64,000 bases of DNA from Paenibacillus odorifer (GTDB lineage: Bacteria > Bacillota > Bacilli > Paenibacillales > Paenibacillaceae). Of this stretch, positions 8,330-16,982 are shown piece after piece. Made by a program: the position numbers and the translations under genes. Under the pieces are notes generated by a model. It had not been told where the DNA came from and searched no databases. It saw only the letters and a program-made list of their open reading frames with translations. The DNA lies in contig NZ_CP009428.1 in the NCBI RefSeq assembly GCF_000758725.1, forward strand, positions 3,100,001 to 3,164,000, written 5' to 3'. Positions within the stretch are counted from its first letter, which is position 1; each line of letters opens with the position of its first letter.

Positions 8330-9214
8330 TTATTTTCTAATACCGGATGGTGTAGTTCCTTTATATTGCTTAAACAGCTTGGTAAAATAATTAGGATTGT
8401 CGCAGCCCACTCGTCCAGCAATCTCCGTTACAGTAAAATCTGTCTCCAACAGCAGTCGTTCTGCTTCATTTACGCGGCAAAGATTAACATAATCGATGAA
8501 GGTTCGGCCGGTGAGCTTCTTAAAGGTTTTGCAGAAATGGTATGGATTTAGATTAACGGATCTCGCGGCGCTTTCAATAGTCATTTTCTCATCAAAGTGG
8601 TTCTCCATATACTCCAGCAGTGGCTTAAAACGCTCACGATTGAAGGAATGACGTTCATTTGTTCTGCCAGAAACCCGCTCAGGCAAAAAGGTACGGGAGA
8701 GCAATACAAAAAGCAGATGAAGTTGATTTTTGATGATTAGCTGAAATGCAGGACCTTTCTGATGCACTTCATCCACGATAGTGTCTAGAAGAGAGTAATA
8801 AGTAGAACAGGTTGGAACTAGTGCTGCTGGTTTAACTGGTAGCTGATATCGATTTTCCAAATAGGGAGCTACGAACTGCTCATGTTGAGGATCTTGCTTC
8901 CAATCTTTAAATAAAGAACTATGAAATACGACGGATATAAATCGGACATGATCATCCCGCAGACTATATCCAACGTGCAAACCTCCAGAAGGAACAAACA
9001 AAACCTCTCCGGGATGCAGTTCGTAGGGCTTGCTGTCAATGTGGAAAATGGCGCTGCCTGCTTGCATGATAATGATTTCGAAATGTTCATGCCAGTGTAG
9101 AAAAAGGATGTTCTGGCCGATTTTCGCATGTTTACATTCATTAAAAAACAATCGAAACGGATAGGTGTTTCCTTCTAATTGAGGGTATTCTTTAAGATCA
9201 TTAGGATAGCTCAA
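8330..9214 (-). CDS. AraC-family transcriptional regulator
   Basis: A 294-residue regulator. The N-terminal cupin domain (HWHEHFEIIIMQAGSA, HPGEVLFVPSGG) binds an effector, and the C-terminal ~100 residues carry two helix-turn-helix motifs (TIESAARSVNLNPYHFCKTF and VTEIAGRVGCDNPNYFTKLF). The start is a TTG at 9214 with GTGGGAG upstream at 11 bases; no ATG is available in frame. It is divergent from the epimerase/oxidoreductase pair at 9339-11276 with a 124-base shared intergenic region, so it is the likely activator of that pair. Confidence 0.88.
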   Translation of the reverse strand: MSYPNDLKEYPQLEGNTYPFRLFFNECKHAKIGQNILFLHWHEHFEIIIMQAGSAIFHIDSKPYELHPGEVLFVPSGGLHVGYSLRDDHVRFISVVFHSSLFKDWKQDPQHEQFVAPYLENRYQLPVKPAALVPTCSTYYSLLDTIVDEVHQKGPAFQLIIKNQLHLLFVLLSRTFLPERVSGRTNERHSFNRERFKPLLEYMENHFDEKMTIESAARSVNLNPYHFCKTFKKLTGRTFIDYVNLCRVNEAERLLLETDFTVTEIAGRVGCDNPNYFTKLFKQYKGTTPSGIRK

Positions 9215-9338
9215 TATTTATTCAACTCCCACAATATACGACTATATAAACACAATATAATAAGAGTTTTAAGCTTAAATGCAGTATATACTCGGGTTAT
9301 AGAACTTACTATAAACCAATATTGGAGTGGTACACAAG

Positions 9339-10226
9339 ATGAAGGATACAATGCGTATAGGCACATTAGTTGGTGGCGGAGATGCTGTTAGAGTGATTCC
9401 GCAAATCGTAGGTCATGGCTTCGAATCTTTTAGCTTAACCTTCTGGCAGACTACAGGTGAAACAGATCTTGTGGAAACTGGTAAGCGTGTGCAAGAACTT
9501 GCGGCAAAACATGATTTTGTGATTTCATCGGTTGGCATCTTTGGCAATCCTTTGACGAATACTGGTGACAATTCCGATGCATTAGCGAGCTGGGAACGGC
9601 TTATTGATCATGCTCATGTATTTGGTACTGATATGGTATCAGGGTTCACGGGACGACTACCAGGAGTGTCCATTGATGAATCGATTCCGAAGTTTACCGA
9701 GGTATTTGGTGAGCTGACCAAAAGAGCAGCAGATCGCGGTGTACGAATTGCCTTCGAGAACTGTTCCATGGATGGCAATTGGACTTCAGGGGACTGGAAT
9801 ATCGCTCATCATCCAATAGCCTGGGAAAAGATGTTTAACGCTGTACCTGCTGACAATATGGGACTTGAATGGGAGCCCTGCCATCAGATGGTGCAGCTGA
9901 TTGATCCGATTCCACAGCTGCGCAAATGGACAGATAAGATCTTCCATGTACACGGCAAGGATGCCACCATCGCTTGGGATATTGTAAAAGAATATGGAAT
10001 CCACGGCCCAAAACCTTATGTATGGCACCGTACTCCGGGTTTTGGTGATACGAACTGGACGGATGTTATTTCCATTTTGCGTCAGGCTGGTTATAAAGGT
10101 ACCATTGATATTGAAGGTTGGCATGATCCTGTCTATCGGGATGAGCTGGAAATGATGGGTCAAGTACATGCCTTGAATTATTTAAAACAATGCCGCGGGG
10201 GCAGCTTTGTGCCTAATCCGCTTTAA
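9339..10226 (+). CDS. Sugar phosphate isomerase/epimerase-like TIM-barrel protein
   Basis: A 295-residue AP-endonuclease-2/xylose-isomerase-like TIM barrel. Metal-ligand positions of the family are visible: Glu in IAFENCSMDG near residue 150, Glu/His in MGLEWEPCHQM near 185, His in FHVHGKDA near 210 and Glu in TIDIEGWHDP near 260. The ATG at 9339 follows GGAG at 11 bases. It is 18 bases before a Gfo/Idh gene. In characterised pathways this pairing converts keto-inositols or removes the aglycone from 3-keto-glycosides by elimination; which applies here is unknown. Confidence 0.86.
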   Translation: MKDTMRIGTLVGGGDAVRVIPQIVGHGFESFSLTFWQTTGETDLVETGKRVQELAAKHDFVISSVGIFGNPLTNTGDNSDALASWERLIDHAHVFGTDMVSGFTGRLPGVSIDESIPKFTEVFGELTKRAADRGVRIAFENCSMDGNWTSGDWNIAHHPIAWEKMFNAVPADNMGLEWEPCHQMVQLIDPIPQLRKWTDKIFHVHGKDATIAWDIVKEYGIHGPKPYVWHRTPGFGDTNWTDVISILRQAGYKGTIDIEGWHDPVYRDELEMMGQVHALNYLKQCRGGSFVPNPL

Positions 10227-10244
10227 TAAGTCAGGGGGAGAAAT

Positions 10245-11276
10245 ATGACAGCACAGTACCGTGTAGCGGTTGCAGGTTGCGGAGGAATGGCTAACGCATG
10301 GATTGAATACGCTTTATTGCGTCCAGATACTAAGATCGTTGCTCTAGTAGATATAAGGTTGGAGTCGGCTGAGGCGATGGCTGCGAAGCATGGGATTTCA
10401 TGTCTGACGTTTACGGATATTAAGCAGGCAATTCAGGAGACCGCAGCAAATCTCGTCTTTGACGTTACCGTTCCCGGAAGTCATTTCAATATTTCTAGTA
10501 CTGCATTGGAACTTGGGTGTAATGTGTTTAGTGAGAAACCGTTAGCTGAGACTATGGAGGAATGTAATAAGATTGTTGAGATCTCGGAACGGACTGGAAA
10601 TGCTCATGCTGTGATGCAGAACCGCCGTTATGATCCTCGAATTCGTTCTTTAAGAAAAATCATAGAATCAGGAACCATCGGAAGAACAGGATTTATCGGT
10701 GCAAGCTTTTTCCTTGGGGCTCATTTCGGGGGATTCCGTGATGTTATGAAAAGTCCGCTGCTGTTGGATATGGCAATTCATACCTTCGACCAGGCCCGGT
10801 TTATTAGTGGCGCGAATCCTGTGTCCGTATACTGTCAGGAGTTTAATCCTCCCGGTTCATGGTATGAGGGGAATGCGTCGGCAGTGTGCATTTTCGAGAT
10901 GTCCGACGGTTCAATATTTACCTATCAGGGATCTTGGTGTGCAGAAGGTGCATCCACGTCATGGGAAGCTTCTTGGCGGGTTAACGGGGAGAAAGGAACA
11001 GCAATCTGGGATGGTCATGAGCTGCCATATGCTGAGGTAGTTACTGCAGGAGATCAGAGCGATAAGTTCATTCGTGACGTAAAGCGTATAAATGGAGATA
11101 ATGTTGAGATGAATAAAACATTCCATCACGGGTGTTTGGATGAGATGTTCTTGTCATTGGCAGAGCAACGTCCTGCAGAGACGAATTGTAGAGATAATCG
11201 GTATAGTATGGCAATGGTGTTCGGAGCGCTGGAAAGTGCTGAATCTGGCCGGAAAATCGATCTAGTGGAGTTCTGA
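10245..11276 (+). CDS. Gfo/Idh/MocA-family oxidoreductase
   Basis: A 343-residue dehydrogenase-like protein with the Rossmann start VAVAGCGGMANAW, SEKPLAE near residue 97 and LLDMAIHTFDQARF near 173 in the substrate domain. It uses an AGGGGGAG ribosome binding site 18 bases after the TIM-barrel gene, forming a two-gene operon opposite the AraC regulator. It is the third of four Gfo/Idh paralogues in the window and clearly diverged from the others. Its role is most likely oxidation of a sugar or cyclitol whose product is handled by the neighbouring TIM-barrel enzyme. Confidence 0.88.
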   Translation: MTAQYRVAVAGCGGMANAWIEYALLRPDTKIVALVDIRLESAEAMAAKHGISCLTFTDIKQAIQETAANLVFDVTVPGSHFNISSTALELGCNVFSEKPLAETMEECNKIVEISERTGNAHAVMQNRRYDPRIRSLRKIIESGTIGRTGFIGASFFLGAHFGGFRDVMKSPLLLDMAIHTFDQARFISGANPVSVYCQEFNPPGSWYEGNASAVCIFEMSDGSIFTYQGSWCAEGASTSWEASWRVNGEKGTAIWDGHELPYAEVVTAGDQSDKFIRDVKRINGDNVEMNKTFHHGCLDEMFLSLAEQRPAETNCRDNRYSMAMVFGALESAESGRKIDLVEF

Positions 11277-11317
11277 GATTGACTTCTGTTACTACAATCG
11301 CCAGCAAGGAGATCAAA

Positions 11318-11791
11318 ATGGATATTAGAGCTTACCGAGAATCGGATATTAGTCAAATTGTCTCATTGTTCTACGAAACAGTTCATTCCGTAAACAAACA
11401 AGACTATTCACAGGAACAGCTAGATGCTTGGGCACCTAAAGAGGAAGAGGTACTTAAGCATAATACTTGGAGAGCTTCTTTGCGTCAAAATATCACTTAT
11501 GTAGCCGAAATTGATAATATTATTGTGGGCTTTTCTGATATGACAGCAGAGGGACATTTGGATCGATTATATGTTCACAAAGATTACCAAGGACTAGGTA
11601 TAGCCTCTGCATTGGTGAGTAAGCTTGAATTGAAAGCGAAAGAACTGGGTCTTTATGAAATGGATGCCGAAGCAAGCATCACTGCTAAACCTTTTTTTGA
11701 ACGACGGGGATACCAGCTTATTGCGAAACAAAGTGTAGAACGAAAAGGTGTTCTGTTGGTCAATTATAGGATGAGTAAAAAAATAATGTAA
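11318..11791 (+). CDS. GNAT-family N-acetyltransferase
   Basis: A 157-residue GNAT protein. The acetyl-CoA loop reads YQGLGIASALVSKLE near residue 95 (motif A, Q/RxxGxG/A), followed by the C-terminal FFERRGYQLI motif. The ATG at 11318 follows AAGGAG at 6 bases; an in-frame start at 11279 would overlap the end of the Gfo/Idh gene region and lacks a ribosome binding site. Residues ~25-70 resemble the YafP/ElaA-type putative acetyltransferases that carry an HSVNKQDYSQEQLDAWAP element. The acceptor is unknown. Confidence 0.86.
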   Translation: MDIRAYRESDISQIVSLFYETVHSVNKQDYSQEQLDAWAPKEEEVLKHNTWRASLRQNITYVAEIDNIIVGFSDMTAEGHLDRLYVHKDYQGLGIASALVSKLELKAKELGLYEMDAEASITAKPFFERRGYQLIAKQSVERKGVLLVNYRMSKKIM

Positions 11792-11795
11792 TTCA

Positions 11796-11832
11796 AAAAA
11801 GCAGGTTGCTCATTAGAGCAGTCTGCTTTTTG
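11796..11832. terminator. Bidirectional terminator
   Basis: AAAAGCAG and CTGCTTTT outer arms plus TTGCTC/GAGCA inner arms form a long hairpin with A-run and T-run on the two sides, between the GNAT gene and the convergent lipoprotein gene. Confidence 0.8.
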
Positions 11833-11853
11833 TGATAAGAAGGATATTCAAAT

Positions 11854-12348
11854 TCACCCATCAATCCAGTTCATTAATGCTACAGTATCAAATCGATCCC
11901 CTTGCACTAACCATTTACCGTCCACATCAAAGAGAGTCAATATACCTTCCAAAGGCACACGTTTACTTTCTTTGTCATCCTTATCCAATAAGACAAGATC
12001 CACCGTATATTTTAACTCGATAATATCTTTTTTTTGTTCGGAAAGGTTAAATTTTAGGTTTTCCGGTTTTAAAGAAAGCTTTTGTTTATCAGCGATTTTA
12101 ATTGGGATAGTTGTAATTCGGCTCGCTATAGCCTTTTCAGTAAAGTATTCTGTAAAATACGGTTTCATCTCTTCATTTCGCGCAAGAATGGATTCATCAG
12201 ACATTAAATCCTCAGAAGCCTTGACGGTATATTCTACATTTTTATATTTCTCTGCGGCTTTAGTGGCATCATCTACCTCTGAACTACATCCGATAATTAA
12301 CGCAAGAGATAATAATATCATACTCAATATCAACGGTGATTTACGCAT
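11854..12348 (-). CDS. Small lipoprotein of unknown function
   Basis: A 164-residue predicted lipoprotein: positively charged head (MRKS), hydrophobic core and the lipobox LIIGC near residue 21. The mature part is charged, with no transmembrane helix, and ends in a short beta-rich segment (GILTLFDVDGKWLVQGD) resembling a nuclear-transport-factor-2-like or DUF-type fold. I do not recognise a family. It is convergent with the GNAT gene and divergent from the S66 peptidase gene. Confidence 0.75.
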   Translation of the reverse strand: MRKSPLILSMILLSLALIIGCSSEVDDATKAAEKYKNVEYTVKASEDLMSDESILARNEEMKPYFTEYFTEKAIASRITTIPIKIADKQKLSLKPENLKFNLSEQKKDIIELKYTVDLVLLDKDDKESKRVPLEGILTLFDVDGKWLVQGDRFDTVALMNWIDG

Positions 12349-12518
12349 TAGTACACCCCCAATGTATTTGATCTTGCATTATTATACTTATATTACCATG
12401 TTGTGGTTTCATAATTTCAAGAAGAAAATGATTCAACTCCCTAAATATGGTATGGTGTAAATATGATCGTAAATTTGCGGTGATTAAACTAAAAAGTAGA
12501 ATCGAAAGGATTATTAAA

Positions 12519-13385
12519 ATGAACACATCCTTAAAATTCACACACGGGAATAAAGTCGGACTGATTGCTTGTTCAGATGGTGTGAGAGTAGAGAACCTAC
12601 CTAAAGTAGAGGAATTAAAAAAAGTTTTGCATTCATTTGGACTCCATGTAGTGGTGGCTAATACTTTGTTTAGAAAAGATGGTTATTTCAGTGGAAATCC
12701 AAAGGAAAGGGCAGCGGAGCTGAATCAACTATTTAAAAATACTGAAATTAGCGCGATATTCGATATTTCAGGTGGGGATTCTGCCAACCAAATCTTAGAG
12801 TACATAGACTACGAAAGTATCCGTATGAACCCCAAACCCTTTTTTGGAATGAGTGATTTGTCAGTTATTTTGAACGCTTTATTTACGCAAAATAATTCGA
12901 AATCCTATCATTATCAGTTGATCAATTTAGTGTCTTCTGATGGGGCAGAGCAGCAGAGGGCTTTTTATCGAACATTCTTCGAGGGTCAAAACGATCTTTA
13001 CGATTTCCGGTATCATTGGGTCCGTGGTAACCAGATGAGCGGGATAGTAATCGGAGGGAATATTCGCTGCTTTTTGAAGCTGGCAGGGACAAGCTATTTT
13101 CCGGATCCTTCGGACAAAATATTATTGTTGGAGAGTTTAAGTGGCAGAGCTAACAAAATAGTCTCCTTTTTTGCTCAGCTCCAGCAATTGAAATATTTTG
13201 ATGCTTGTGCTGGATTGATTCTAGGGTCATTTTCAGAACTAGAGAACTTTAATGAATTTCCGATAGTAGAAGAGTATGTGAAGGAAATTAGCCATTCCAC
13301 CTCCATTCCTATCATAAAGACAGCTGAGATTGGGCATGGCAGTAACAGTAAGTGTATTGTTGTGGGTGATAAAATCACTTTGTAA
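12519..13385 (+). CDS. S66-family peptidase (LD-carboxypeptidase / MccF-like)
   Basis: A 288-residue serine peptidase of family S66. The oxyanion segment DISGGDSANQIL near residue 82, the nucleophile Ser in FFGMSDLS near 107, the Glu-containing GGNIRCFLKLAGT region near 180 and the C-terminal His in GHGSNSKCI near 275 give the Ser-Glu-His triad of the family. The ATG at 12519 has AAAGGA at 9 bases. Members either trim peptidoglycan tetrapeptides in the cytoplasm or, as MccF, cleave microcin C7-type peptide-nucleotides for immunity. The sequence alone does not decide. Confidence 0.85.
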   Translation: MNTSLKFTHGNKVGLIACSDGVRVENLPKVEELKKVLHSFGLHVVVANTLFRKDGYFSGNPKERAAELNQLFKNTEISAIFDISGGDSANQILEYIDYESIRMNPKPFFGMSDLSVILNALFTQNNSKSYHYQLINLVSSDGAEQQRAFYRTFFEGQNDLYDFRYHWVRGNQMSGIVIGGNIRCFLKLAGTSYFPDPSDKILLLESLSGRANKIVSFFAQLQQLKYFDACAGLILGSFSELENFNEFPIVEEYVKEISHSTSIPIIKTAEIGHGSNSKCIVVGDKITL

Positions 13386-13402
13386 AAAAGGTGGAGTGTG
13401 CG

Positions 13403-13975
13403 ATGGGCAAAATTCTTTGCTTCATATCTGATGATTTTGCGGATTTTGAGATTACCTTGGCACTACATAAGATTAGAAATGTTGGAAAAAAAGAAGTGTT
13501 ATCCGTAGGATACAGTTATGAATCTGTAGTTAGCGAATCTGGTCTGACTTATCAACCTGATTTGGTCCTCAAAGAAGCAGTTAAGCTTAATGATATTGAA
13601 GGGCTAATTATTCCCGGAGGTCCGATTGTAAATCAAAAACAGGATTTAACTGATCTGATAAACCATCTTGATCGAGAAGAGAAGATGCTGGCAGCCATAT
13701 GTCATGGACCACAGTATTTAGGACGAGCGGGCATTTTAGATCATTGTAAATTCACTACTTCGTGTTCAGTAGAAAGAATCAGTAAACTTAATGTAGAGGA
13801 TCCATTTCCAAGAGACAATTATGTTGATAAGAGAGTAGTTAGAGATGAACATATCATTACTGCTAAAGGCCGTGCTTTTGTTGATTTTTCATTTGAAATC
13901 TTTGATTATTTAGGGATTTATCAGGATCTAGATGAAGAAAAAGAACAATTGTTTAGGGATATTATGGATAAATAG
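13403..13975 (+). CDS. DJ-1/PfpI-family protein
   Basis: A 190-residue flavodoxin-like protein with the nucleophile-elbow cysteine in AAICHGPQYL near residue 101, preceded by GLIIPGGP near residue 74, as in DJ-1/PfpI glutamine amidotransferase-like proteins. The start is the ATG at 13403 with AAGGTGGAG at about 6 bases, 17 bases after the S66 peptidase, so the pair is probably one transcript. Family members act as chaperones, glyoxalases or proteases; no specific role can be assigned. Confidence 0.83.
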   Translation: MGKILCFISDDFADFEITLALHKIRNVGKKEVLSVGYSYESVVSESGLTYQPDLVLKEAVKLNDIEGLIIPGGPIVNQKQDLTDLINHLDREEKMLAAICHGPQYLGRAGILDHCKFTTSCSVERISKLNVEDPFPRDNYVDKRVVRDEHIITAKGRAFVDFSFEIFDYLGIYQDLDEEKEQLFRDIMDK

Positions 13976-14006
13976 CAGTGATAGATGATAAACAGGGAGA
14001 GTTGAC

Positions 14007-14513
14007 GTGGAAACTAATTTAAACGAAAAGAAAAATGATTATAAACCATTAGGGATATCAGGACTTGGGGGATGGTTGATTCTTGTACAAATCGGTCTTT
14101 ATGGGACGATTATCATTCAGTTGATGCAGCTTTTTCAGGATTCTTTTACAGCATTTGATGCCGATATCTGGACTGCTTTTACTTCTAAAGGTTCGGATTT
14201 CTATCATCCCTTGTGGGGATTTATAATTGTTTTTGAAACCACTTTCAATATAGCTATATTAGCGTTTAGTGTATATATTCTAATTAATTTCTACAGAAAA
14301 AAAGCATTTTTACCACGGTTATTGATTATTTTCTATATTGCAATCCCTGTAGTAGGAATCATTGATGTTGTACTTCTTTATCAAATTCCTCTTGCCAGAG
14401 AACTTGGAAATGGAGATTCACTCAAAAGGATCATTAGGTCAGCGTTTACTTGTGCAATTTGGACTGCATATTTATTGAAATCAGAGCGAGTACATAATAC
14501 ATTTGTAAAGTAA
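14007..14513 (+). CDS. DUF2569-type membrane protein
   Basis: A 168-residue integral membrane protein with four predicted helices. The opening LGISGLGGWLILVQIGL is the signature start of the DUF2569 family (short helix, then GGWL at the membrane interface). The start is GTG 14007 after AGGGAG. It follows the DJ-1 gene by 31 bases. Function unknown. Confidence 0.78.
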   Translation: METNLNEKKNDYKPLGISGLGGWLILVQIGLYGTIIIQLMQLFQDSFTAFDADIWTAFTSKGSDFYHPLWGFIIVFETTFNIAILAFSVYILINFYRKKAFLPRLLIIFYIAIPVVGIIDVVLLYQIPLARELGNGDSLKRIIRSAFTCAIWTAYLLKSERVHNTFVK

Positions 14514-14543
14514 TTTAATAAAGTGATTTAAAGGAGGGGTATG

Positions 14544-15068
14544 ATGTCAACCGATTATCTATCAAAAGAAGAATTGAAAGATGCGATTCATATTGCCTAT
14601 CAGTCTCTTTATCAAGAATTTGATGGCATTGAGAACTCCCAAAGAGACAATCGTATGGAAGGGGTTGATCGAACCCCAGCAGAAATCATTGCTTATCAAT
14701 TGGGCTGGTTGAATCTTGTTATGAAATGGGATAAGGATGAAAAAGCAGGGTTAACCGTTATTACACCTTCCCCGGATTATAAATGGAATCAACTTGGCGG
14801 ATTATATCAATCGTTTTATCATACATATGCTGCCTACTCATTAGACGAGTTAAGATCTTTATTTCAAGAGACAGAACATCAGTGGCAGAACTGGATTGAT
14901 TCTTTAAGTGATGAAGAACTTTTTACGCAAGGCGTGCGGAAATGGACAGGAAACAATCCAAGATGGCCTATGGTCAAATGGATTCATATTAATTCAGTAG
15001 CACCGTTTAAGACTTTTCGTTCTAAGATTCGCAAATGGAAAAAGCTTAATGTAACTAAGGAATTATAA
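14544..15068 (+). CDS. ClbS/DfsB-family four-helix-bundle protein
   Basis: A 174-residue protein that matches the ClbS/DfsB (DUF1706) family: N-terminal SKEELKDAIHIAYQSL helix, the RTPAEIIAYQLGWLNLVMKW block near residue 45, the YKWNQLGGLYQSFY block near 80, and a C-terminal WIHINSVAPFKTFRSKIRKW helix. ClbS of E. coli is a cyclopropane hydrolase that protects against colibactin; most relatives have no known role. An adjacent ATG at 14541 lies only 3 bases from the GGAGG, so 14544 is preferred. A terminator follows. Confidence 0.84.
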   Translation: MSTDYLSKEELKDAIHIAYQSLYQEFDGIENSQRDNRMEGVDRTPAEIIAYQLGWLNLVMKWDKDEKAGLTVITPSPDYKWNQLGGLYQSFYHTYAAYSLDELRSLFQETEHQWQNWIDSLSDEELFTQGVRKWTGNNPRWPMVKWIHINSVAPFKTFRSKIRKWKKLNVTKEL

Positions 15069-15072
15069 ATCA

Positions 15073-15114
15073 AGCCCCCGCCTAAGAGAAATCTCTGAAG
15101 CAGGGGCTGTTTTA
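15073..15114 (+). terminator. Probable terminator after ClbS/DfsB gene
   Basis: AGCCCC and GGGGCT arms enclose a second small stem (AGAGA/TCTCT) and are followed by GTTTT. Confidence 0.6.
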
Positions 15115-15204
15115 GGCTGATCAATGATCAGTATGAAGGATATAAGATTAGTGGAAGAGAATGTATAGCGGTAGGTGAATAGATTAGTAAAGGACGGATT
15201 ATTT

Positions 15205-15720
15205 TTGAAGAAAATATCTATTATTGTAAGTACATTTATATTTTTGATTGCATTAAGCTCGATTATATTTGTCGTGGTAAACAACTCTGCAAAACCCATT
15301 AAAAGTCCTGAGAACATTGAACTAAAAGAGTTGGCGAATGGAAACAAACTACTAGTGGACTTCTCGAAGAAACCCACTGTATTCGTATTTTTCACCTCAT
15401 GGTGTCCATATTGTAATGACGACGCTCCTAAGATTGTCTCATTGTATGAGAAATATAAAAATAGAGTGAACATATACGGAATCAATTTGCTTTATCAAGA
15501 TGATCTTTCTGATGTAAAACAATACGTGGCGAATTACAACATTAAGTATCCCGTTCTCCTAGATGAAACAGGTGATCTCCATAAACAATTTGGTGAACAA
15601 GCTTTTCCTGCGTTGTTTTTTATAAACTCTGATGGCAAGGTTATGGATCAAATTATTGGCTCGACTGATTTTGACGCAATTGAGAGCTCGTTTAAGATTT
15701 TCATTAAAAACTATGATTAA
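15205..15720 (+). CDS. TlpA/ResA-like membrane-anchored thioredoxin
   Basis: A 171-residue protein with one N-terminal membrane anchor (residues ~5-25) and an extracytoplasmic thioredoxin domain with the active site SWCPYC near residue 68 and the cis-proline loop AFPALFFI near 140. Start TTG 15205 is 8 bases after AAGGACGG and directly precedes the anchor; the in-frame GTG at 15175 has a weaker context. TlpA/ResA proteins reduce or oxidise exported protein thiols. The next gene starts 11 bases downstream. No partner (cytochrome c maturation genes) is nearby. Confidence 0.82.
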   Translation: MKKISIIVSTFIFLIALSSIIFVVVNNSAKPIKSPENIELKELANGNKLLVDFSKKPTVFVFFTSWCPYCNDDAPKIVSLYEKYKNRVNIYGINLLYQDDLSDVKQYVANYNIKYPVLLDETGDLHKQFGEQAFPALFFINSDGKVMDQIIGSTDFDAIESSFKIFIKNYD

Positions 15721-15730
15721 GGAGGTTGAA

Positions 15731-16234
15731 ATGAATACGACCCATTTAGAGATTTTTGTAGCAAAAAATCAATCGGATGTGGATATATTTTGGGGACTCT
15801 TTAATAGTTACATAAATGAATTATCTCTCCATGTATCTATGGGCGATGATTTTGACCTGGGTTACTTTTATTCAGACGAGTATAGAGAGATCATTGAAGA
15901 GCTAAGAACAAGAGAAATAAATCCTTTAAATTTGTTTCTTATACATAAGGACGGTACTATGCTTGGATTTTTAATGTATGTTACTTATTTTAATGAGGGT
16001 GGAAAGTGTTTTTTAATGGAGTATTATATTGAACCTATGTATCGGAATTTAGGGTATGGTGAATTTACCTATTCAATGGTCGAAAAACATGTTTATGCAG
16101 ACGGTGCAAAGTATATCGAGTTAACCCCGACTAATGATGCAAATGAAAGGTTTTGGCGCAGTGTGGGATATATGAAATCATCGGATATGGATGAGGATCA
16201 TAAATATATTTATCGGAAATCTCTTTGTATCTAA
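15731..16234 (+). CDS. GNAT-family N-acetyltransferase
   Basis: A 167-residue acetyltransferase-like protein. The acetyl-CoA loop is PMYRNLGYGEFTYSM near residue 105 (RxxGxG), and NDANERFWRSVGY near 140 is the usual last motif. The ATG at 15731 has AAGGAGG at 6 bases, 11 bases after the TlpA-like gene. The acceptor is unknown. Confidence 0.84.
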   Translation: MNTTHLEIFVAKNQSDVDIFWGLFNSYINELSLHVSMGDDFDLGYFYSDEYREIIEELRTREINPLNLFLIHKDGTMLGFLMYVTYFNEGGKCFLMEYYIEPMYRNLGYGEFTYSMVEKHVYADGAKYIELTPTNDANERFWRSVGYMKSSDMDEDHKYIYRKSLCI

Positions 16235-16254
16235 ACCGTAAGGAGTTAATCCCT

Positions 16255-16316
16255 ATGATCAAAAGAAGAAAGAAACTCATAATCATCTCCGCATTTCTCT
16301 TTCATTTTTACTTCTG
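16255..16316 (+). other. Out-of-frame signal-anchor leader of the following protease gene
   Basis: An ATG at 16255, 9 bases after TAAGGAG, opens a frame with a basic head (MIKRRKK) and a hydrophobic run (LIIISAFLF) that stops at TGA 16315. The next frame continues with LLLMLIVVYM and the protease body. Adding one T to the five-T run at 16305-16309 joins both into one perfect signal-anchor. So this is the true 5' end of the protease gene, separated by a one-base frameshift. Confidence 0.7.
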
Positions 16317-16973
16317 ATGCTGATTGTAGTCTATATGATAAATCCTCAACCTGTTAATGCAATGATGGTAGACTTTTCTAGTATGGAGAAGCAAGGTGAG
16401 CATATTTATGTAGAACCAGATATTTCAGAGGTCACAACAACGATACTTTTGAACGATTTCGAACAATCGAGGGAGAGAGTTTCTGGGTTCTTCGAAGATT
16501 TACAAGACAATCCAACCCTTCTTTTTGTTCAATCTCCACACGCTCTTGAGAAGTATGCTCAGAAGAATCGAACGGGCCAGACTTATTATACTTATTGGGG
16601 AAATTACATTGTTATTGGTCCAGACGGATTTAACGCGGATGTAATCGCCCATGAATTGATGCATAGTGAGTTAAGAAAGAGGTTGAAGAATAAGGATGAG
16701 GTTCCGGTGTGGTTTGATGAAGGTTTGGCTACCTTAGTTGACTATAGATATAACAGCGATAAGTTTATAAGTTTTGACAAGATAAATGAGCTAAGTAGTA
16801 GAGATGTCTTTTATGAACCCTCACATGTAAAAGAAAATTATGAGATCGCCCATTCAGAAATTAATAGATGGTTTGGAATCGTTGGAAAGTCAGGTTTAGT
16901 AGAGCTTATTGATGGATTAAATAATGGAAAAGAGTTCAAAACAATCTATAAATCAATCGAATCCCAAAGCTAG
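16317..16973 (+). CDS. Membrane-anchored zinc metalloprotease-like protein (5' frameshift)
   Basis: The open part is 218 residues. It contains a gluzincin-type zinc site, AHELMHSELRKR (HExxH) near residue 115, followed about 30 residues later by VWFDEGLATLVDY, whose Glu would be the third ligand, as in peptidase-MA-like proteins. The ATG at 16317 has no ribosome binding site and lies inside the membrane helix; the natural start is ATG 16255 in another frame (see the leader entry). The catalytic domain is intact, so the shift is either recent, a sequencing slip in a T run, or a slippage site. It is followed by a small exported protein 10 bases downstream. Confidence 0.75.
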   Translation: MLIVVYMINPQPVNAMMVDFSSMEKQGEHIYVEPDISEVTTTILLNDFEQSRERVSGFFEDLQDNPTLLFVQSPHALEKYAQKNRTGQTYYTYWGNYIVIGPDGFNADVIAHELMHSELRKRLKNKDEVPVWFDEGLATLVDYRYNSDKFISFDKINELSSRDVFYEPSHVKENYEIAHSEINRWFGIVGKSGLVELIDGLNNGKEFKTIYKSIESQS

Positions 16974-16982
16974 GAGGTTGAG

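Noticed and set aside
12349..12518. An N-terminal extension of the S66 peptidase to 12447
   Set aside because: It lacks a ribosome binding site and the ATG at 12519 has AAAGGA at a good distance and begins at the family's usual N-terminus.
16305..16316. Programmed -1 frameshift site
   Set aside because: A T-run is present, but no X XXY YYZ heptamer in the required phase and no clear stimulatory stem; a simple one-base indel explains it better.
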